This document shows, piece by piece, positions 1-8,787 of a DNA stretch of 64,000 nucleotides. The DNA comes from an uncultured Bacteroidia bacterium (lineage in GTDB: Bacteria > Bacteroidota > Bacteroidia > NS11-12g > UBA955). Numbering within the stretch: the first letter of the stretch is position 1; each line of letters starts with the position of its first letter. Where the stretch lies: assembly GCA_943788195.1 (NCBI GenBank), contig CALSPH010000002.1, forward strand, positions 62,001 through 126,000, written 5' to 3'. A program made the translations under genes and the position numbers. Under the pieces are notes generated by a model. It did no database searches, was not told the DNA's origin, and saw only the letters and a program-made list of their open reading frames with translations.

Positions 1-133
1 ATTTTACTCTTTGAGAGGAGGCATCTTGCGACTTTATAGAACGAAGTACTCGAACTTTCTTGAGCTTGAAATCTTTCTCATAATTCTTTTTTAAAGCTAC
101 ACCATCCATACTGGGATAATATTTCTTTTTCAT
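1..133 (-). CDS. Hypothetical basic protein, C-terminus beyond window
   Basis: An open frame on the minus strand starts with ATG at 133 and runs off the window edge after 44 codons without a stop. It is preceded by a purine-rich AGAGGAG stretch (about 137-149 region), which is unusual here because most genes in the window lack a Shine-Dalgarno sequence. The visible N-terminus is lysine-rich (MKKKYYPSMDG, later KKNYEKDFKLKK) with no signal peptide or membrane segment. I do not recognise a family, and too little is visible to assign a role. Confidence 0.55.
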   Translation of the reverse strand, partial: MKKKYYPSMDGVALKKNYEKDFKLKKVRVLRSIKSQDASSQRVK

Positions 134-175
134 TTTTTGTTGCTCCTCTATAATTAAATATTCAATACCCTGTAT

Positions 176-580
176 TTAAAAACACCTTGCCCATCTACCT
201 ATTTTTCTTTTTAAATTTTCAATGACATTAATTTTTATAGAATTTGTTGAATAATGAACATTGTTAATAATAAATGAAAATGGCCCATAAGTATACCAAC
301 CTGTATCTTTAAGAATAAACGAACGATAATAAATACCCGGTTGGTTCTTCAACAACAAGAACCCACTATCGTATAATTGCGATGGGATAAGTGTATCTTG
401 AATATCAGTTTGTATATATATTGAGAAATAACTTCCCGAACGAGGTTGACTTGTTAGAATGGTGGCTTTTATTTCTTTTGACTTAATCTCTGAAGGCATT
501 GTAATCCCAGTAATTATTACAAATAACAAGGATATAAAAAAGGCCATTCCAAATCTAAGAAAAGTGAAATAAGTTTTCAT
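176..580 (-). CDS. Small secreted or membrane-anchored protein, unknown function
   Basis: A 134-residue protein with one hydrophobic N-terminal segment (about residues 8-28), which is either a signal peptide or a membrane anchor, followed by a region predicted by eye to be beta-rich. The pattern GIYYRSF...TYGPFSFIINNVHYSTNSIKINV near residues 82-117 loosely resembles the end of a BatD-type Ig-like repeat (pressure toward 'vdGkxyxSnpixixV'), but the similarity is weak. It lies between a partial gene and apbE on the same strand, 25 bases from apbE. Function unknown. Confidence 0.55.
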   Translation of the reverse strand: MKTYFTFLRFGMAFFISLLFVIITGITMPSEIKSKEIKATILTSQPRSGSYFSIYIQTDIQDTLIPSQLYDSGFLLLKNQPGIYYRSFILKDTGWYTYGPFSFIINNVHYSTNSIKINVIENLKRKIGRWARCF

Positions 581-605
581 TGAACAAAAATAAAGAATTT
601 CAAAC

Positions 606-1568
606 CTAATCGACCATTTTTCGTTCTACTTTACCCAATTCCGACATATAAATAAGGTACCCTTTCAATTTATTATTTTTCATAAAATCAACCGCTTCCT
701 TCATTTGCATTGCCATGCAAGCAGTAGCAAAGGCATCTGCCTTAGCTGCGCTTGAAGCTATAACGGTAGCACTTAATAGATTAGTCTGTATAGGCATTCC
801 AGTTTTAGATGAAATGGTATGGCCGTACTTAGAGCCTTCATACTCAAACTGATTGATGTAGTTTCCACTAGTAGCTAAGCATATCTCTGTAAGTTTATAA
901 AGGGTATCCCCTTTCTCTTTAGATTGTGTTTCTGGAGATGTAACCCCTATCTGCCAAGGGCCGCCATTAGGTCTATTACCGGCCAAGGCTATCTCTCCTC
1001 CATTATTGATAAAGAAGTCATGAATTCCTTGACATTGAAAATAAAAAGCAATTTGATCAGTGGCATATCCAGGAGCTATAGCATTAAAATCAATTGCAGC
1101 CTTTGTGGGCTTTTCTACAATTAAGGAATCATTCCATTTCCACTTATCTAAGCCGACATATTCTAATATAACTGGCAGTCTTGTTGTGTCCATCCACTTT
1201 CCTTCTTGTTTCAAAAAACCCCATTCTTTTACTAAAGGTTGAACCGTGGGGTCGAACACCCCATCGGTAAGATCATACATCTCCTTGCTTAAATCAAGAA
1301 GAGCCAGCATATAAGGGCTTACATATTTGCTTTCATTTCTATTGGCTACACTCAAATGTGAAGTACTATCATAAGTAGAAATTTGATCCGAAAGCTCTTT
1401 GAAGAATTCAGAGATGTATTCTTCTACCGCGACACCCTTTTTCTCCTTATAAATAATCTCACATTTGGTCCCCCAAACAGGAATTATTAACTTCTTATAG
1501 TTCTCTTTCTTAGAGTTGGAGTTACAGGCAAATGCTACAACTAATAATACAAGACTAAGCTTTCTCAT
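606..1568 (-). CDS. apbE: FAD:protein FMN transferase (ApbE family), lipoprotein
   Basis: The 320-residue product is a full-length ApbE. This family uses Mg2+ to move FMN from FAD onto a threonine of target flavoproteins outside the cytoplasm. Visible family motifs are the TDGVFDPTVQPL block, the AIDFNAIAPGYATD block, NNGGEIALAGNRPNGGPW, and a C-terminal SGNY...GHTISSKTG followed by SSAAKADAFATA, the metal-binding segment. The N-terminus (hydrophobic stretch ending AFAC at about residue 15) is a lipoprotein signal. The gene overlaps the 3' partner flavoprotein gene by 14 bases (1555-1568) and is probably cotranscribed with it. No Rnf, Nqr or other flavinylation target is visible in the window, so its substrate lies elsewhere. 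Confidence 0.93.
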   Translation of the reverse strand: MRKLSLVLLVVAFACNSNSKKENYKKLIIPVWGTKCEIIYKEKKGVAVEEYISEFFKELSDQISTYDSTSHLSVANRNESKYVSPYMLALLDLSKEMYDLTDGVFDPTVQPLVKEWGFLKQEGKWMDTTRLPVILEYVGLDKWKWNDSLIVEKPTKAAIDFNAIAPGYATDQIAFYFQCQGIHDFFINNGGEIALAGNRPNGGPWQIGVTSPETQSKEKGDTLYKLTEICLATSGNYINQFEYEGSKYGHTISSKTGMPIQTNLLSATVIASSAAKADAFATACMAMQMKEAVDFMKNNKLKGYLIYMSELGKVERKMVD

Positions 1569-2775
1569 TCAACCGCAAAGCTATATTTTTTGCTGCAATG
1601 TATGCGGTGGTCCATGCGGCTTGAAAATTAAACCCACCTGTAATTGCATCGATATCCATTACCTCCCCTGCGAAATAGAACCCCGGATGCTGTTTAGATT
1701 GCATGGTTTTCACATCAATTTCATCTAAATCTATTCCACCGCAGGTTACAAACTCTTCCTTGAATGTAGTTTTCCCCTCAGCCTGAAAGAGATGGTTCTT
1801 AATCAGTTCAACCAATTTATTTTTTTCTGATTTGGACAACTCATCTGCTTTTTTCGTATGCGCAACTCTTGCTTCATCCAATAAATACATCCAAAGTCGC
1901 TGCGGAATTGCATCCGGCTTATGGTTTTGTATTTGCTTTTTGGATTTATTCAAAACCAACTCTTCACGAGGCACATCGGGAAGCCAATCAACTGAATATT
2001 CAAAGGAATAATTTAGTTCTCCCAATTGCTTGGCGCAAATGGACGAAAGCACCAACACGGCTGGTCCACTCATCCCCCAATGGGTAATCAATAATGGTCC
2101 TTGCCAACTTTCTTTTATTACTGGGATAAAAACCTTTGCATCAAGCACACTCAATCCTTTCAATTCTCGTATAGAATGGCCTGGCAAATTGAAGGTAAAT
2201 AAAGAAGGATACGGTTTTTGTAAACTCAAGTTCAATGGACTTACATAATCCAAATGACCCAACTTGCTGTGCCCACCACTGGCCATAACCACTTGATCTG
2301 CAACATACTCGGTTTTACTGGTTGTAATTAAGAATGGTCCGTTCATTGGGGCTATCCGTTCTACCGTTTCTCGGGTATTTATTTGAACCTGTTTCCCTTG
2401 AGCTTCTTTTAAAAAACAATTTGCGATGGTTTCAGATTGATTGGTGTTTGGAAACATTCTTCCATCGTCTTCAATCTTAAGAGTAACTCCTCTTTTCTCA
2501 AACCACTCCATTAAATCGGGCACCCAAAATTGGTTAAATGCTTTTTTCAAGAAAGACTTCCCACGAGGATATGCCTTTGACAAAGCGGATTGGGAAGCCG
2601 CATTATGCGTAACGTTGCATCGGCCACCACCAGATACCAATACTTTGGTGAGTAGTTTACCTGTTTTTTCTAGAATCAGCACCTTTGCATCCGGTGCCTG
2701 TGATTTGATATTAATTGCAGCAAAAAAGCCTGCAGCCCCTCCGCCAATTACAATAACATCAAAATCGGAATTCAA
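1555..2775 (-). CDS. HI0933-family NAD(P)/FAD-dependent oxidoreductase
   Basis: A 406-residue flavoprotein of the HI0933/YhiN (BaiN/RdsA-like) family. The N-terminal FAD-binding motif GGGAAG is at about residues 11-16, the family signature SGGGRCNVTH at about 47-56, THWGMSGPAVL in the middle, and the closing GEVMDIDAITGGFNFQ near the C-terminus. The physiological substrate of most members is not known, and some have been linked to reductive or rRNA-modifying activities. The start is a TTG (2775), because no ATG precedes the conserved FAD motif. It lies 11 bases after the trigger factor gene and overlaps apbE, suggesting a tig-flavoprotein-apbE transcript. Confidence 0.9.
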   Translation of the reverse strand: MNSDFDVIVIGGGAAGFFAAINIKSQAPDAKVLILEKTGKLLTKVLVSGGGRCNVTHNAASQSALSKAYPRGKSFLKKAFNQFWVPDLMEWFEKRGVTLKIEDDGRMFPNTNQSETIANCFLKEAQGKQVQINTRETVERIAPMNGPFLITTSKTEYVADQVVMASGGHSKLGHLDYVSPLNLSLQKPYPSLFTFNLPGHSIRELKGLSVLDAKVFIPVIKESWQGPLLITHWGMSGPAVLVLSSICAKQLGELNYSFEYSVDWLPDVPREELVLNKSKKQIQNHKPDAIPQRLWMYLLDEARVAHTKKADELSKSEKNKLVELIKNHLFQAEGKTTFKEEFVTCGGIDLDEIDVKTMQSKQHPGFYFAGEVMDIDAITGGFNFQAAWTTAYIAAKNIALRLNEKA

Positions 2776-2786
2776 AAGATTGTGAT

Positions 2787-4163
2787 TTAAGCCTTCTTTA
2801 TGGCGTTAATTTCTTTGTAGAATTTTTCAACGCTGATATTTTTACTCTTAACGGTTACCAAGTCTTTCACTTTTTCAACCATCATTTTTCGTAAAGTAAT
2901 ATCATTCATTCGTTGGATATAATTCTGATCTTTTAATTGGGTATTGCTATACTCCTCTATCATGCTGAATTCAGGATTCGCCATTCCATATTGTCTGAAC
3001 ATTTGAGCCGTATAACCCAATGAAGTTTTCTCAATATCTTCCTTCTCGACTTGAAAATTATACTTCTCAGCCATTTTCTCTTGAACCAGCACATAAAGCA
3101 AGCCTACAGACTCTTCACTAAAACGCTCATCGATATTAGACTCATTATATTCCTCTGACTTCGTTTCCATCAACCAACGCTTTAAAAATGCATCTGGCAT
3201 CTTTACATTATGCTTTTTCTTGATCAATTCATTTACCTCATGCTCCAGATGATTTTCTGCTTCAGATTTATAATAGATTTCTAAATTTTCTTTTAGCTTT
3301 TCTCTAAAGGTTGCAACATCTGTGCAAACGCCCTTGCCCATCACTTGGTCAAAAAGTTCTTGATTCAATTTAGCCAACTCATTCCGTTTTACTTCCGTAA
3401 CCACAATTTCAAAATTTGGGTTTAAGTCATTGGCCTCTTCTTTAGAAATACCTAAAGTATTATTGATCGCGGTAACATTCTCATTAAACAATTGAAAAAT
3501 ATTAACCTTAACTACATCGCCTTTTTTAAGTTTGCTAACCTTCTTAAGCTCTTTCTTGTCTTTCACCATCTCAGCTACAAATGAAATTTCTTTATCTGTA
3601 ACCCCTCCTTCAAATGCTTTACCCGACTCGTCTAGTTCAGTTCCTTTAGCATAAATAATGTCATTCAATTCACTTTGCTCTACCTCAACCAATTTGCCTG
3701 TTCTTCTTCGCACGCTCTCCACTTCTTTATCCACTTCCTTCTCATCCAATTCTATCACAAAACGGGTTAATTTATCTTTCTCAGAAATGTTAATATCAAA
3801 TGCAGGTGCAAATGCAATATCAAATGCATACTTGAATTCTGCATCTTCTTTTTCAAAATCCAGTTCAGACTCAACATCCTTGCTCGACATCGGTTGAGCC
3901 AGTATATCTAATTTCTCTTCTTGAATATACTCGTATAAAGAGTTTGAAGCCAATTGATTCACTTCCTCTACTAAAACAGATTGCCCATGCATACGCTTGA
4001 CCATTCCCATCGGTGCATGACCTACTCGAAACCCTTTTATATTCGCATTTTTACGAATATTTTTAAGTGTTTTCTCTACTTTAGGTTTATAATCTTCTGG
4101 TCTCAATTCAACTACGATGGTTGCATTTAAATCCGTCTTGTTTTCTAATTTGATATTTGCCAT
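2787..4163 (-). CDS. tig: Trigger factor, ribosome-associated chaperone
   Basis: Trigger factor binds the ribosome exit tunnel and shields nascent chains. The 458-residue product shows the N-terminal ribosome-binding signature GFRVGHAPMGMVKRMHG (about residues 44-60, family form GFRxGxxPxxxvxxxxG). The middle region, where the FKBP-type prolyl isomerase domain sits in proteobacteria (about 150-240), has drifted and lacks obvious FKBP core motifs, as is usual in Bacteroidota. The charged helical C-terminal arm follows. It is the first gene of a minus-strand run, with a TACCTTTG promoter element at 4202-4209. Confidence 0.93.
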   Translation of the reverse strand: MANIKLENKTDLNATIVVELRPEDYKPKVEKTLKNIRKNANIKGFRVGHAPMGMVKRMHGQSVLVEEVNQLASNSLYEYIQEEKLDILAQPMSSKDVESELDFEKEDAEFKYAFDIAFAPAFDINISEKDKLTRFVIELDEKEVDKEVESVRRRTGKLVEVEQSELNDIIYAKGTELDESGKAFEGGVTDKEISFVAEMVKDKKELKKVSKLKKGDVVKVNIFQLFNENVTAINNTLGISKEEANDLNPNFEIVVTEVKRNELAKLNQELFDQVMGKGVCTDVATFREKLKENLEIYYKSEAENHLEHEVNELIKKKHNVKMPDAFLKRWLMETKSEEYNESNIDERFSEESVGLLYVLVQEKMAEKYNFQVEKEDIEKTSLGYTAQMFRQYGMANPEFSMIEEYSNTQLKDQNYIQRMNDITLRKMMVEKVKDLVTVKSKNISVEKFYKEINAIKKA

Positions 4164-4201
4164 GATTTTGCTTTAATAAATAGCCCTGTTTTAAAGGGGT
4201 G

Positions 4202-4209
4202 CAAAGGTA
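4202..4209 (-). promoter_or_regulatory. Predicted -7 element of the tig promoter
   Basis: The minus strand reads TACCTTTG here, matching the Bacteroidota -7 consensus TAnnTTTG. It lies about 38 bases upstream of the trigger factor ATG at 4163. Confidence 0.6.
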
Positions 4210-4323
4210 AGATAAGTAATTAGTATTTAGTAATTAGTTGAAAGAATTTTTCAATACCGCAGACATACTGAACTTGTTTCTGTATCTGCCTGTGTATTGG
4301 CAGGATATATTACATTTCATTCT

Positions 4324-4331
4324 TACCTTTG
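4324..4331 (+). promoter_or_regulatory. Predicted -7 element upstream of the AlkD-like gene
   Basis: TACCTTTG matches the Bacteroidota -7 consensus. Transcription would start near 4338, upstream of the conserved N-terminal coding stretch discussed for the AlkD-like gene. Just upstream, CTGCC/GGCAG (about 4288-4306) forms a small hairpin. Confidence 0.5.
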
Positions 4332-4413
4332 ATTTATCAAACTAAATCATCCTTTATCCATACTTTTAAAAGAGACTTTTGACGCAAACGCAAATGAGTC
4401 AAATGCCAATGCC

Positions 4414-5010
4414 ATGTCGAAGTACATGCGCAATCAGTTTGATTATTATGGATTAAAATCACCCACCAGAAGAGCGTTGTTCAAAGAGGTCTTAAACAAA
4501 ATAGGTAAACCCAGCTATGAGGAACATTTTGAAATAGCCAAAGAACTCTATGCGCAGCCCCAACGGGAGTTCCACTATTGCGCTATTGAACTTTCACGCT
4601 TTAATAAAAAGAAATGGGATAAACGCTTGTTTACCCATCATGAATTCTTAGCCACCCATAATTCTTGGTGGGATACCGTGGATGCTACGCACAGCATAAT
4701 TGGAAGCCCATATTTTCAAAAATTCCCGGCAGAACGTAAAAAACTAGACTTATGGAATACCTCCGATAACATGTGGCTAATCCGTTTATCCATTATCTTT
4801 CAATTGCATTACAAGGACAAAATGGATACTGAATTGCTCGCGAAATATATCTTGCCTCATATCAAGAGCGAAGAGTTTTTTATTCAAAAAGCCATTGGTT
4901 GGGCCCTGCGAAATTGTTCTAGAGTATACCCCAATTGGGTGTTGGATTTTGTAGCTAGAACCGATTTAAAACCACTAAGTAAACGAGAAGCGATAAGGTT
5001 AATAAAATAA
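4414..5010 (+). CDS. AlkD-type DNA alkylation repair glycosylase
   Basis: HEAT-repeat DNA glycosylase of the AlkC/AlkD superfamily, which removes cationic alkylpurines from DNA. From the ATG at 4414 there are 198 residues. The three AlkD catalytic positions are present: W86 and D90 in NSWWDTVD (Bacillus AlkD W109 and D113) and R124 in NMWLIR (AlkD R148). The C-terminus PLSKREAIRLIK also matches. In-frame codons upstream of the ATG (4363-4413) encode LLKETFDANANESNANA, which aligns with the first helix of AlkD, so the real start is probably upstream at a non-ATG codon (ATA at 4360 is a candidate) or an ATG has been lost. It converges with the rhodanese gene, 10 bases away. Confidence 0.9.
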   Translation: MSKYMRNQFDYYGLKSPTRRALFKEVLNKIGKPSYEEHFEIAKELYAQPQREFHYCAIELSRFNKKKWDKRLFTHHEFLATHNSWWDTVDATHSIIGSPYFQKFPAERKKLDLWNTSDNMWLIRLSIIFQLHYKDKMDTELLAKYILPHIKSEEFFIQKAIGWALRNCSRVYPNWVLDFVARTDLKPLSKREAIRLIK

Positions 5011-5020
5011 AGAATACCCT

Positions 5021-5632
5021 CTAATCTTTTTGATTTCGAGTTTTCACAGCGCTGCCTTCCAATCTTAATCTTTTGTCATATGTGCTTACCAATTCATCTA
5101 ACTCATAGATGTTTCTGTAACCATACCCATACAAGTTTAAATAAGTAGGGATATTCAGGGCTAAGGTTCGCGGCTGCGAGATTCCAGTTAAATCAAACTC
5201 CCGGATTCTTGTGGGGTATGCCACTTTGGATGTAAAATCAATTTGATCATTTTTGAAATTATTGTTGCAGTATATCAAAATGCGCGTTTTATCATTTAAT
5301 GGAATCCGTTTATTCAAAGCAGCTTGCGTAAAATCGGAGAAATTGAGGTGAATGGCCCCTTTAATATGCTTTCGATTATATCGATAAAGGGACCGGGTAT
5401 CTAGGATCAAAGTATTACTATCTCGGCTCATGGCTAAAAAGGTATTCAAGCTCACTAATCGCTTTGCGCGATGCGTATCTACTTCATTGACCAACTGTTT
5501 AAATGTTTGATAGTTCACTAGAGCTTTTTCATATTGCTCTTCCATTTTAATGGATTCATACTTCGTTTGAGAAATACTGCGGTTCACCAATGCAATTAAA
5601 ATGGCGATGATGATTAATTTTACTGTTTTCAT
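5021..5632 (-). CDS. Secreted rhodanese-like domain protein
   Basis: A 203-residue protein with an N-terminal signal peptide (about residues 1-21, ending SIS|Q) and one rhodanese-like domain (about 60-180). The domain shows LILDTRSLYRYNRKHIKGAIHLNF and the putative active-site cysteine C122 in the loop YCNNNFKND. Rhodaneses carry persulfide sulfur on this cysteine, but the loop is not that of a classical thiosulfate sulfurtransferase, so the substrate is unknown. Export indicates a periplasmic role. The next gene downstream in the same direction of reading (5642) encodes another exported protein 9 bases upstream, so the two probably share a transcript. Confidence 0.8.
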   Translation of the reverse strand: MKTVKLIIIAILIALVNRSISQTKYESIKMEEQYEKALVNYQTFKQLVNEVDTHRAKRLVSLNTFLAMSRDSNTLILDTRSLYRYNRKHIKGAIHLNFSDFTQAALNKRIPLNDKTRILIYCNNNFKNDQIDFTSKVAYPTRIREFDLTGISQPRTLALNIPTYLNLYGYGYRNIYELDELVSTYDKRLRLEGSAVKTRNQKD

Positions 5633-5641
5633 AATTTTGGC

Positions 5642-6664
5642 TTAATTGGTTTGTAACTTTCTAACTTGACCTGTGGGCGTGATCCAGAAAAATTCCTTCA
5701 CATTTTTTTCTACTATTTGAGGAGCTATAGGTTTAATCTCTTTAGGTTTTTTGGTATACGTGTAATTGAAATTGTATAGCACTTGAATTACTGGCTCATC
5801 CACAATGGGATTAAATACCAAGTCAAACTCGGTATCCAAAATGGGCATGTAATGTTTTGTTAATTTTTTACGTACACCTTTCATATTGTACTTCTTTAAG
5901 AAATAAGACGTTCCTCCAAATGCAGAATAATTCAAATACTTTTCAGCTGGATATACGACACGAAATCCTTCGGTAAAGGATTTATTGTAATCATCCATAT
6001 CAATATCCAACAACCCTTCATGGCGTTTCATTTGTATTCTCAGCAAGCTATCTGAAGTCTTTCTGAGGGCAGCACGGGCTTTGGAAAGTTTAGTTGATAC
6101 AAAATCTACTCGAACAAAGTCGTACACCTGATTGGCTGCACAAATGGCAAAGATCTGATCCATAGCATCTGAATTTTTAAATAAAATGATAATGTTCTTC
6201 TTCAACTCAAAGCCTACAGGCTTCTCAATATAAGTGCGCTTTGCAAACGTCTTCTTTTCCAATACCTTTTCGTACACGGGTACGAATGATATAATATCCG
6301 TTTTCAACGAAAGTGTTTTGCCAATTTTGTTAATCCCTGTGCGAATATTCTCAATTCGAGCATCCATTAATCCAGTTACCTCTTTTTCATCTTCCCCTTC
6401 TTGAGAAAGACTAAAGACGGCTACAAATGCATCGGGTCGTAAGTTATACATGGTCTTGATTGCTATATTCTGCGACCGATTAATTATATTGGCCTGAAAT
6501 GTCAACGCATTGGTATTAGTAGTTCGGCCGGTAGCAGTGCTAAAATTGGTACTATTGATATTAACCGGGCGATGGTTATCGTACATCCAATTGCCAAACT
6601 TAACTTGAGCGTTGAGTCCTATGATGAACATAAAACTTAAAATAAACATGCTTTTCTTTTTCAT
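5642..6664 (-). CDS. Exported SIMPL-domain-like protein
   Basis: The start is placed at the ATG at 6664 because it opens a clean signal peptide (MKKKSMFILSF...LNAQ, about residues 1-19). The open frame extends farther upstream but without a sensible N-terminus. The mature protein (340 residues in total) has the layout of SIMPL/DUF541 proteins: a beta strand around PDAFVAVFSLSQEG, a helix and gi-like segment (about 110-150), the KNIIILFKNSDAMDQIF region, then a helix rich in A, R and K (SKARAALRKTSDSLLRIQMK). SIMPL proteins are envelope proteins of poorly known function. The gene is divergent from the sensor kinase gene at 6847. Confidence 0.65.
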   Translation of the reverse strand: MKKKSMFILSFMFIIGLNAQVKFGNWMYDNHRPVNINSTNFSTATGRTTNTNALTFQANIINRSQNIAIKTMYNLRPDAFVAVFSLSQEGEDEKEVTGLMDARIENIRTGINKIGKTLSLKTDIISFVPVYEKVLEKKTFAKRTYIEKPVGFELKKNIIILFKNSDAMDQIFAICAANQVYDFVRVDFVSTKLSKARAALRKTSDSLLRIQMKRHEGLLDIDMDDYNKSFTEGFRVVYPAEKYLNYSAFGGTSYFLKKYNMKGVRKKLTKHYMPILDTEFDLVFNPIVDEPVIQVLYNFNYTYTKKPKEIKPIAPQIVEKNVKEFFWITPTGQVRKLQTN

Positions 6665-6846
6665 AATATGATTGTTTTGTTTCTTCAAAATTGAGACTAT
6701 TCTTAGGTAGAAATACCCAAAGTATGTAAACTGGTCATTTGAATATGTCAAATGACCTTGGTCGCAGATTAGCTTGTAAATAGGCGCATTTATTCTCTTT
6801 TCCAGCAAAATCAGCGCATAAAATTTCCCTATCTTCGTATTCGATT

Positions 6847-8787
6847 TTGAACCGAATTGTCCATATATTATTATGTTTAGCACTTTGCTTTGGTATGGTT
6901 ACGACAAACTGTGCCCAAACCATCCAATCCAAAAATGAAAGTGCATTCAGTAAGGTTAATGAGGCCAACAAAAAAGTGATTAGCAATCCTGAATCAGCAT
7001 TTGATTTGGCCTTAAAAGCAGTAGAAATAAGCAAAACCAACAAGAACCCTAAAGCAGAAGCCAGTGCATACAATACCTTAGGAACATTGTATTACAACTC
7101 GGGGAAATATCAAAAAGCCATCGATTATTTCACCAAGGCTAAAACCATCTACAGCAAAGTTTCCGATACCAAAAATGAAGAATACGCACTCAAGTATCTT
7201 GCTAAGAGCAATGAAGCATTAGGCAGAAATGATCTCTCAATCAGTTACAATAACCAAGCAGAGCAAAAGGCCTCCTCAGATTCAGCCAAAACTGGCTACC
7301 GATTGTACAACTCCAAAATCAAAAAGAAACAGGGCAAAAAGAAAGAAGCCATCAATGATTTGGAGCTCGAGTTGAAGAACAATACCAAATTATCTAAAAA
7401 GGAAAAAATAGACATATACCTTGAACTAGGCGACCTATATATAAGTGAAAAGGATACAGTAAAAGGGTTTAAACTCATTGATCAAGCTTTAGAACAATCT
7501 TCTCAAGGGGCCAATGGTTTCTTTACGGATACAACCACCATATCCACCTTAAATTCTGCATCTGGCATTTATGAGACCTACGGCTGGACGGCTAAGAACA
7601 TTGAAACCCAAGGGATGTATGAAAATATTGCCGCAAAGAACAATGATGTTGCGCTGCAATCGGCTGCTTCCAATAATTTGGGGAACGCTTACCTAAATAC
7701 CAATGATTTATCTAAAGCCATTGAAAAATTTGAGTATTCAAACAACGCGCTAGATACCATAACACTTTCAGCATCAAACGCTTCAGCTTCCTATATGATT
7801 TCGAAAGATGAAATTGAAGCCGCTGAAAAACTCTCACTGGCATATGAAAAGGCAGGCCAATTTGACAAAGCGCTTGCGGCATACAAACGCTATGTGGGGA
7901 TGGTTGATTCTGTAAAAGAAGCGAATCTCAAAGGAAAATTCACCAATGAATTACTCAGTGCTAAATATCAAATTCAAGAAAGCCGAATTCAGGATTTAGA
8001 AATGAGGCAAAAAGAAAGAGAAAAATCTATCAGGCGCCAACGCTGGATGATACTAGGACTTCTTGCAGGGCTTGGCCTCTTATTGTTCCTCACCTACTTC
8101 TTGGTTAAGAACATACGTCAAAAACAAAAATCCAATGCACTCATTCGTTTGGCGTCTTTGCGAAGTCAGATGAACCCACATTTTATTTTCAATAGTTTAA
8201 ACTCGGTGAATCGATTTATCAGTGAAAATGATGAGGTGAAAGCCAATAGCTATCTCGCAGATTTTTCTAAACTGATGCGCTCTGTGCTGAACAACTCCAA
8301 CAAAGATGCGGTTACCTTGGGAGAGGAAATGAAAACCCTTAATATCTACCTGTCTCTGGAACATGCCCGTTTTGATGACCGCTTTAATTACGAAATTGAA
8401 GTGGATTCGAATATTGACCATCAGGAAGTTGCCATACCCACCATGTTGATTCAACCTTACCTTGAAAATGCCATTTGGCATGGTTTGAGGTATCGTGAAA
8501 AAGATGGATTCTTACGTTTAGGAATCAATCAAAAAGCGGAGTATCTAGAAGTGCAAATTGAAGACAATGGTATTGGCCGTGAAGAATCACAACGACTCAA
8601 AACCAGCAATCAAAAAGATTACACCAGCACTGGGATAAGCAATACTAAGGAGCGGATTGAACTATTGAATAAGTTGTATAAAACTCAACTGAAGGTTACC
8701 ATTGCAGATTTAAAAGAGGGAACGGCCGCCATTGGCACTAAAGTCACTTTACAAATTCCAATTTTACAACAAGAAGAATATGCCTAA
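6847..8787 (+). CDS. TPR-containing LytS-type sensor histidine kinase
   Basis: A 646-residue sensor. It has a signal peptide (about 1-23, ending NCAQ), periplasmic TPR repeats (about 25-370; for example GTLYYNSGKYQKAIDYFTKA), a coiled stretch, one membrane helix (about 400-420), then a His_kinase domain with the phospho-acceptor H445 in MNPHFIFNSLN, and a HATPase domain (PYLENAIWHGL N-box, DNGIGREES). The TTG at 6847 is chosen as start because it supplies the signal peptide; the next in-frame ATG (6895) would remove most of it. It overlaps the LytTR regulator gene by 8 bases, forming a two-component pair. The periplasmic TPR region is the presumed sensing part, and its signal is unknown. Confidence 0.9.
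   Translation: MNRIVHILLCLALCFGMVTTNCAQTIQSKNESAFSKVNEANKKVISNPESAFDLALKAVEISKTNKNPKAEASAYNTLGTLYYNSGKYQKAIDYFTKAKTIYSKVSDTKNEEYALKYLAKSNEALGRNDLSISYNNQAEQKASSDSAKTGYRLYNSKIKKKQGKKKEAINDLELELKNNTKLSKKEKIDIYLELGDLYISEKDTVKGFKLIDQALEQSSQGANGFFTDTTTISTLNSASGIYETYGWTAKNIETQGMYENIAAKNNDVALQSAASNNLGNAYLNTNDLSKAIEKFEYSNNALDTITLSASNASASYMISKDEIEAAEKLSLAYEKAGQFDKALAAYKRYVGMVDSVKEANLKGKFTNELLSAKYQIQESRIQDLEMRQKEREKSIRRQRWMILGLLAGLGLLLFLTYFLVKNIRQKQKSNALIRLASLRSQMNPHFIFNSLNSVNRFISENDEVKANSYLADFSKLMRSVLNNSNKDAVTLGEEMKTLNIYLSLEHARFDDRFNYEIEVDSNIDHQEVAIPTMLIQPYLENAIWHGLRYREKDGFLRLGINQKAEYLEVQIEDNGIGREESQRLKTSNQKDYTSTGISNTKERIELLNKLYKTQLKVTIADLKEGTAAIGTKVTLQIPILQQEEYA

Noticed and set aside
2441-2785. 114-codon plus-strand open frame over the HI0933 flavoprotein
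   Set aside because: Lies opposite conserved FAD-binding sequence; no signal, motif or start context of its own.
6735-7073. 112-codon minus-strand frame between the SIMPL and kinase genes
   Set aside because: Mostly opposite the start of the kinase gene, whose signal peptide and TPRs are clear; the hydrophobic look is a reflection of that segment.
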